From Rhytidiadelphus loreus (taxonomy: Eukaryota; Streptophyta; Bryopsida; Hypnales; Hylocomiaceae), in assembly GCA_947034895.1 (NCBI GenBank), contig OX344762.1:40280760-40344759 (forward strand): DNA of 64,000 bases, read 5' to 3'. The translations under genes were made by a program, and so were the position numbers. The notes beneath the pieces were generated by a model. The model was not told the DNA's origin and made no database searches. It saw only the letters and a program-made list of their open reading frames with translations. Below are positions 61,901 to 64,000 of the stretch, in pieces; within the stretch, counting starts at the first letter, position 1, and each line of letters starts with the position of its first letter.

Positions 61901-64000
61901 AATCCAAACCCAAATAATCTATAGATTACAACAACTCCAACACCAAACAAAGTGTAACCCTCAAATTCAACATTACATATTACATTTGCACCGCAAACTT
62001 GTTTGTGCTCCACAATCAAACTCCACAACAAAGTTCTAATGCTTTTGCGCGCAAATCCAAACCCAAACCTTGAGACCAAGGCTTTTGCAAACCTTTAGAA
62101 TTCCACAATAAAGCTCTTATGGAGGAGCGCTGATAGAGGAGGGAACAAGATGAAGACAACTTCAAATCAATGGTTGAGGTTTAATTTTGTTTCGACAAAT
62201 ATCACAATGAAGATTATCAAGGGGATGTTGGTCAGGAATTTTTATTTATTCTTTAATTTTCTTATGTTGTACCTAGTCTAGGGTTGTTTGCCTCTTTGGG
62301 TTGACTATGCGAATAAAACACACATAAGGAACCAATTGTTTACAACATGAGAAGTTTATTGCAAGAGCATTAGAAGAGATTATAGTGTTCCAAGATATTG
62401 TGAGTTCCCAGACTGTGGGAACTCTGGAACAATGCACATAAGACATTTGACGTGGCTAAGCAATTGCCACATCAAATATTATTAATTATTATATTTTTAA
62501 TATATTTAAAAAAAATTAATTAATTAATTAATTTTAATTTATTATTATTATTTTAATATTATCATATCTTGACTAAACAGGGTTGATTCCTAGTAATGAA
62601 ACAACCTTGAAAGAGTTTCTTAAGGACCTAAAATCTCCCCTTATGGTTTTGAAAATTATACTTTGTATTTAGTACTATTCAATTAGTACCTAGAGAAGTG
62701 CAATCAATGGCAAATCTAACCTATATACCCTTGCCTTTCAGAGTTGAAAGATCAATACAAGTCATTTTTATATGCAACTATTTTTGTAGTACTAGCTAAA
62801 TTAATTGAAGTCAAATGGACAAAGATGTGATCAAATTATAATCTAAAAAGACTAAGTAAATTCTCAAGGTCTGGCACCAATGTCCCTCCCAAATTGAAAT
62901 TTATAGTCCATCTAATAAACTTCTCACCAATGAACAAAAATTTGAAGTGTTGTATTTGTTTTTGCCTAGGGTGGTCAGATGATACTCATAGATTGTCACT
63001 ATTATTAGTTACAAGGAAACCAACAACAAATTCTTCCTCCAAACCTAAATAGAAATTATAAACTTCAACGACAACATCAAGTGCAAAAAAAACTGTATAA
63101 AAAAAACACTCAAGCAAACAACTCACATGTTGTTGTAAGTTGTTTTTGATGTAGATTTGTTTTATTTCCTTGGTCAGAGGGGCATCAAAAAAGACACACT
63201 ATACTTGAGTGACCACAACAACAAAGTATGGTAAACATAAAAAATAGCAACACTCAAAAAGATAGAGAGATTAAAGCCTAAGTGAAATCTTAACAATGAA
63301 GCTTGTGGTGCTCTAACAAAGACATGAGAAACCCTAAAGGAAATAGCTCCATAAGGGTTTACAAATCTAACAAATATGTTAATTTTGTCTAAAGATAAAT
63401 TTCGGATTTTAAAATACATATGTTAATTTATACATCCAAAAATGCCAAATCACCTTACTTTAATTATTTACCAACATGATTTTGTTAATTTTGTTGATTG
63501 ATGTTCACAGGAATTACCAAATCAACAAAGCTAATAATCATGTGATTTCAATATACAATATACAACAATAAGGGGCTCAAATTTTGAACAAGAACAAAAA
63601 TCTAAATAGATTTGAAAATGCAATTGGCAAATAGAGCCAAGCATTAAAATAAATATAATATCAACCTTATCAAAAGACAAACCCCTCTCCTTTGATACAA
63701 AATCACTAGAAGCTTTCAATTATGAAACTCACAAATATAATATGTTGGTCTCTCCAACAACCACAACACTAGAAGAAATTGCTAATTTATAAAAGTTCGA
63801 TCTTTCATTTTCTCCAACACTCACGACACCCACCAAAAGGAGTACTAGTTTGTAAAAGCATGGTCTTCAAATCTTACCAACACCCACAAAAGTTGGATCG
63901 CTTAGCAATTGTGAAATTCATAACCTCAATTGGTAGGATTAGACACTTTCAGCAGTATAACACCAACAAAATATCAATGCTAAGAAAGATGGAAGGCAAA
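58937..64000. other. AT-rich DNA with tandem duplications, no gene recognised
   Basis: No ORF in this 5-kb stretch shows a domain. A diverged duplication of about 180 bp runs from 59268 to about 59620 (GACTTTGAAG...AGATTGGGAGAA twice). From about 59735 to 59905 a roughly 50-bp unit (GTCATGTTGAATTGCATTGG) recurs about four times. A TTAATTAATTAATTAA run lies near 62515. I saw no LTR pair, tRNA or transposase. Confidence 0.4.

Overview
The window is nuclear DNA of a green plant (streptophyte). The evidence is GT-AG introns mostly of 70-250 bp, a Dof-type zinc-finger protein, a Rab2/RABB1 GTPase, a plant-like cytosolic alanyl-tRNA synthetase, and AT-rich intergenic DNA full of small inverted-repeat transposons. 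I cannot fix the species. A bryophyte, lycophyte, fern or charophyte seems likelier to me than a seed plant, but that is a weak inference.

Layout. 1-2.3 kb: GC-rich repeats and transposon-like DNA. 2.29-2.99 kb (-): a broken ORF with SUMO-related motifs. 4.41-10.48 kb (+): a ten-exon gene, with an eleventh exon beyond a TAG, that joins a ParB/sulfiredoxin-like domain to a permuted DNA-methylase-like domain. Its first intron holds a 127-bp minisatellite of ten units. 12.2-13.1 kb: a piggyBac-like MITE. 15.86-17.88 kb (-): a Par14/PIN4-type parvulin. 18.8-20.8 kb: a gene-free block with 28 exact copies of a 9-bp dyad, ACNANTNGT. 23-23.9 kb (-): an intronless protein with two Dof fingers and a row of AAAG sites upstream. 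25.1-27.5 kb (+): a DHHC S-acyltransferase. 28-37.8 kb: no genes, three further MITEs, and a second dyad array, CCNANTNGG, at 34.46-35.96 kb. 38.2-41.2 kb (+) and 55.6-58.6 kb (-): two Rab2 genes encoding the same 213-residue protein, on 3.7-kb inverted arms. 45.0-52.6 kb (+): a complete 22-exon alanyl-tRNA synthetase in the 13.6-kb spacer between the arms. 59-64 kb: AT-rich repeats with no gene I can support.

The housekeeping genes (AlaRS, Rab2, parvulin, S-acyltransferase) are unrelated in function and look like ordinary single transcription units. The material that ordinary annotation does not explain is the ParB-methylase gene with its possible divergent neighbour, and the two dyad arrays. 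The arrays share one grammar, a CNANTNG core with self-complementary outer bases, but use different outer bases. Several MITE families (TTAA-flanked piggyBac-like, CACTA-like foldbacks, and a family ending GTAGAGGATACT) sit in introns and between genes. One piggyBac-like copy is shared by both Rab2 arms and so is older than that duplication.
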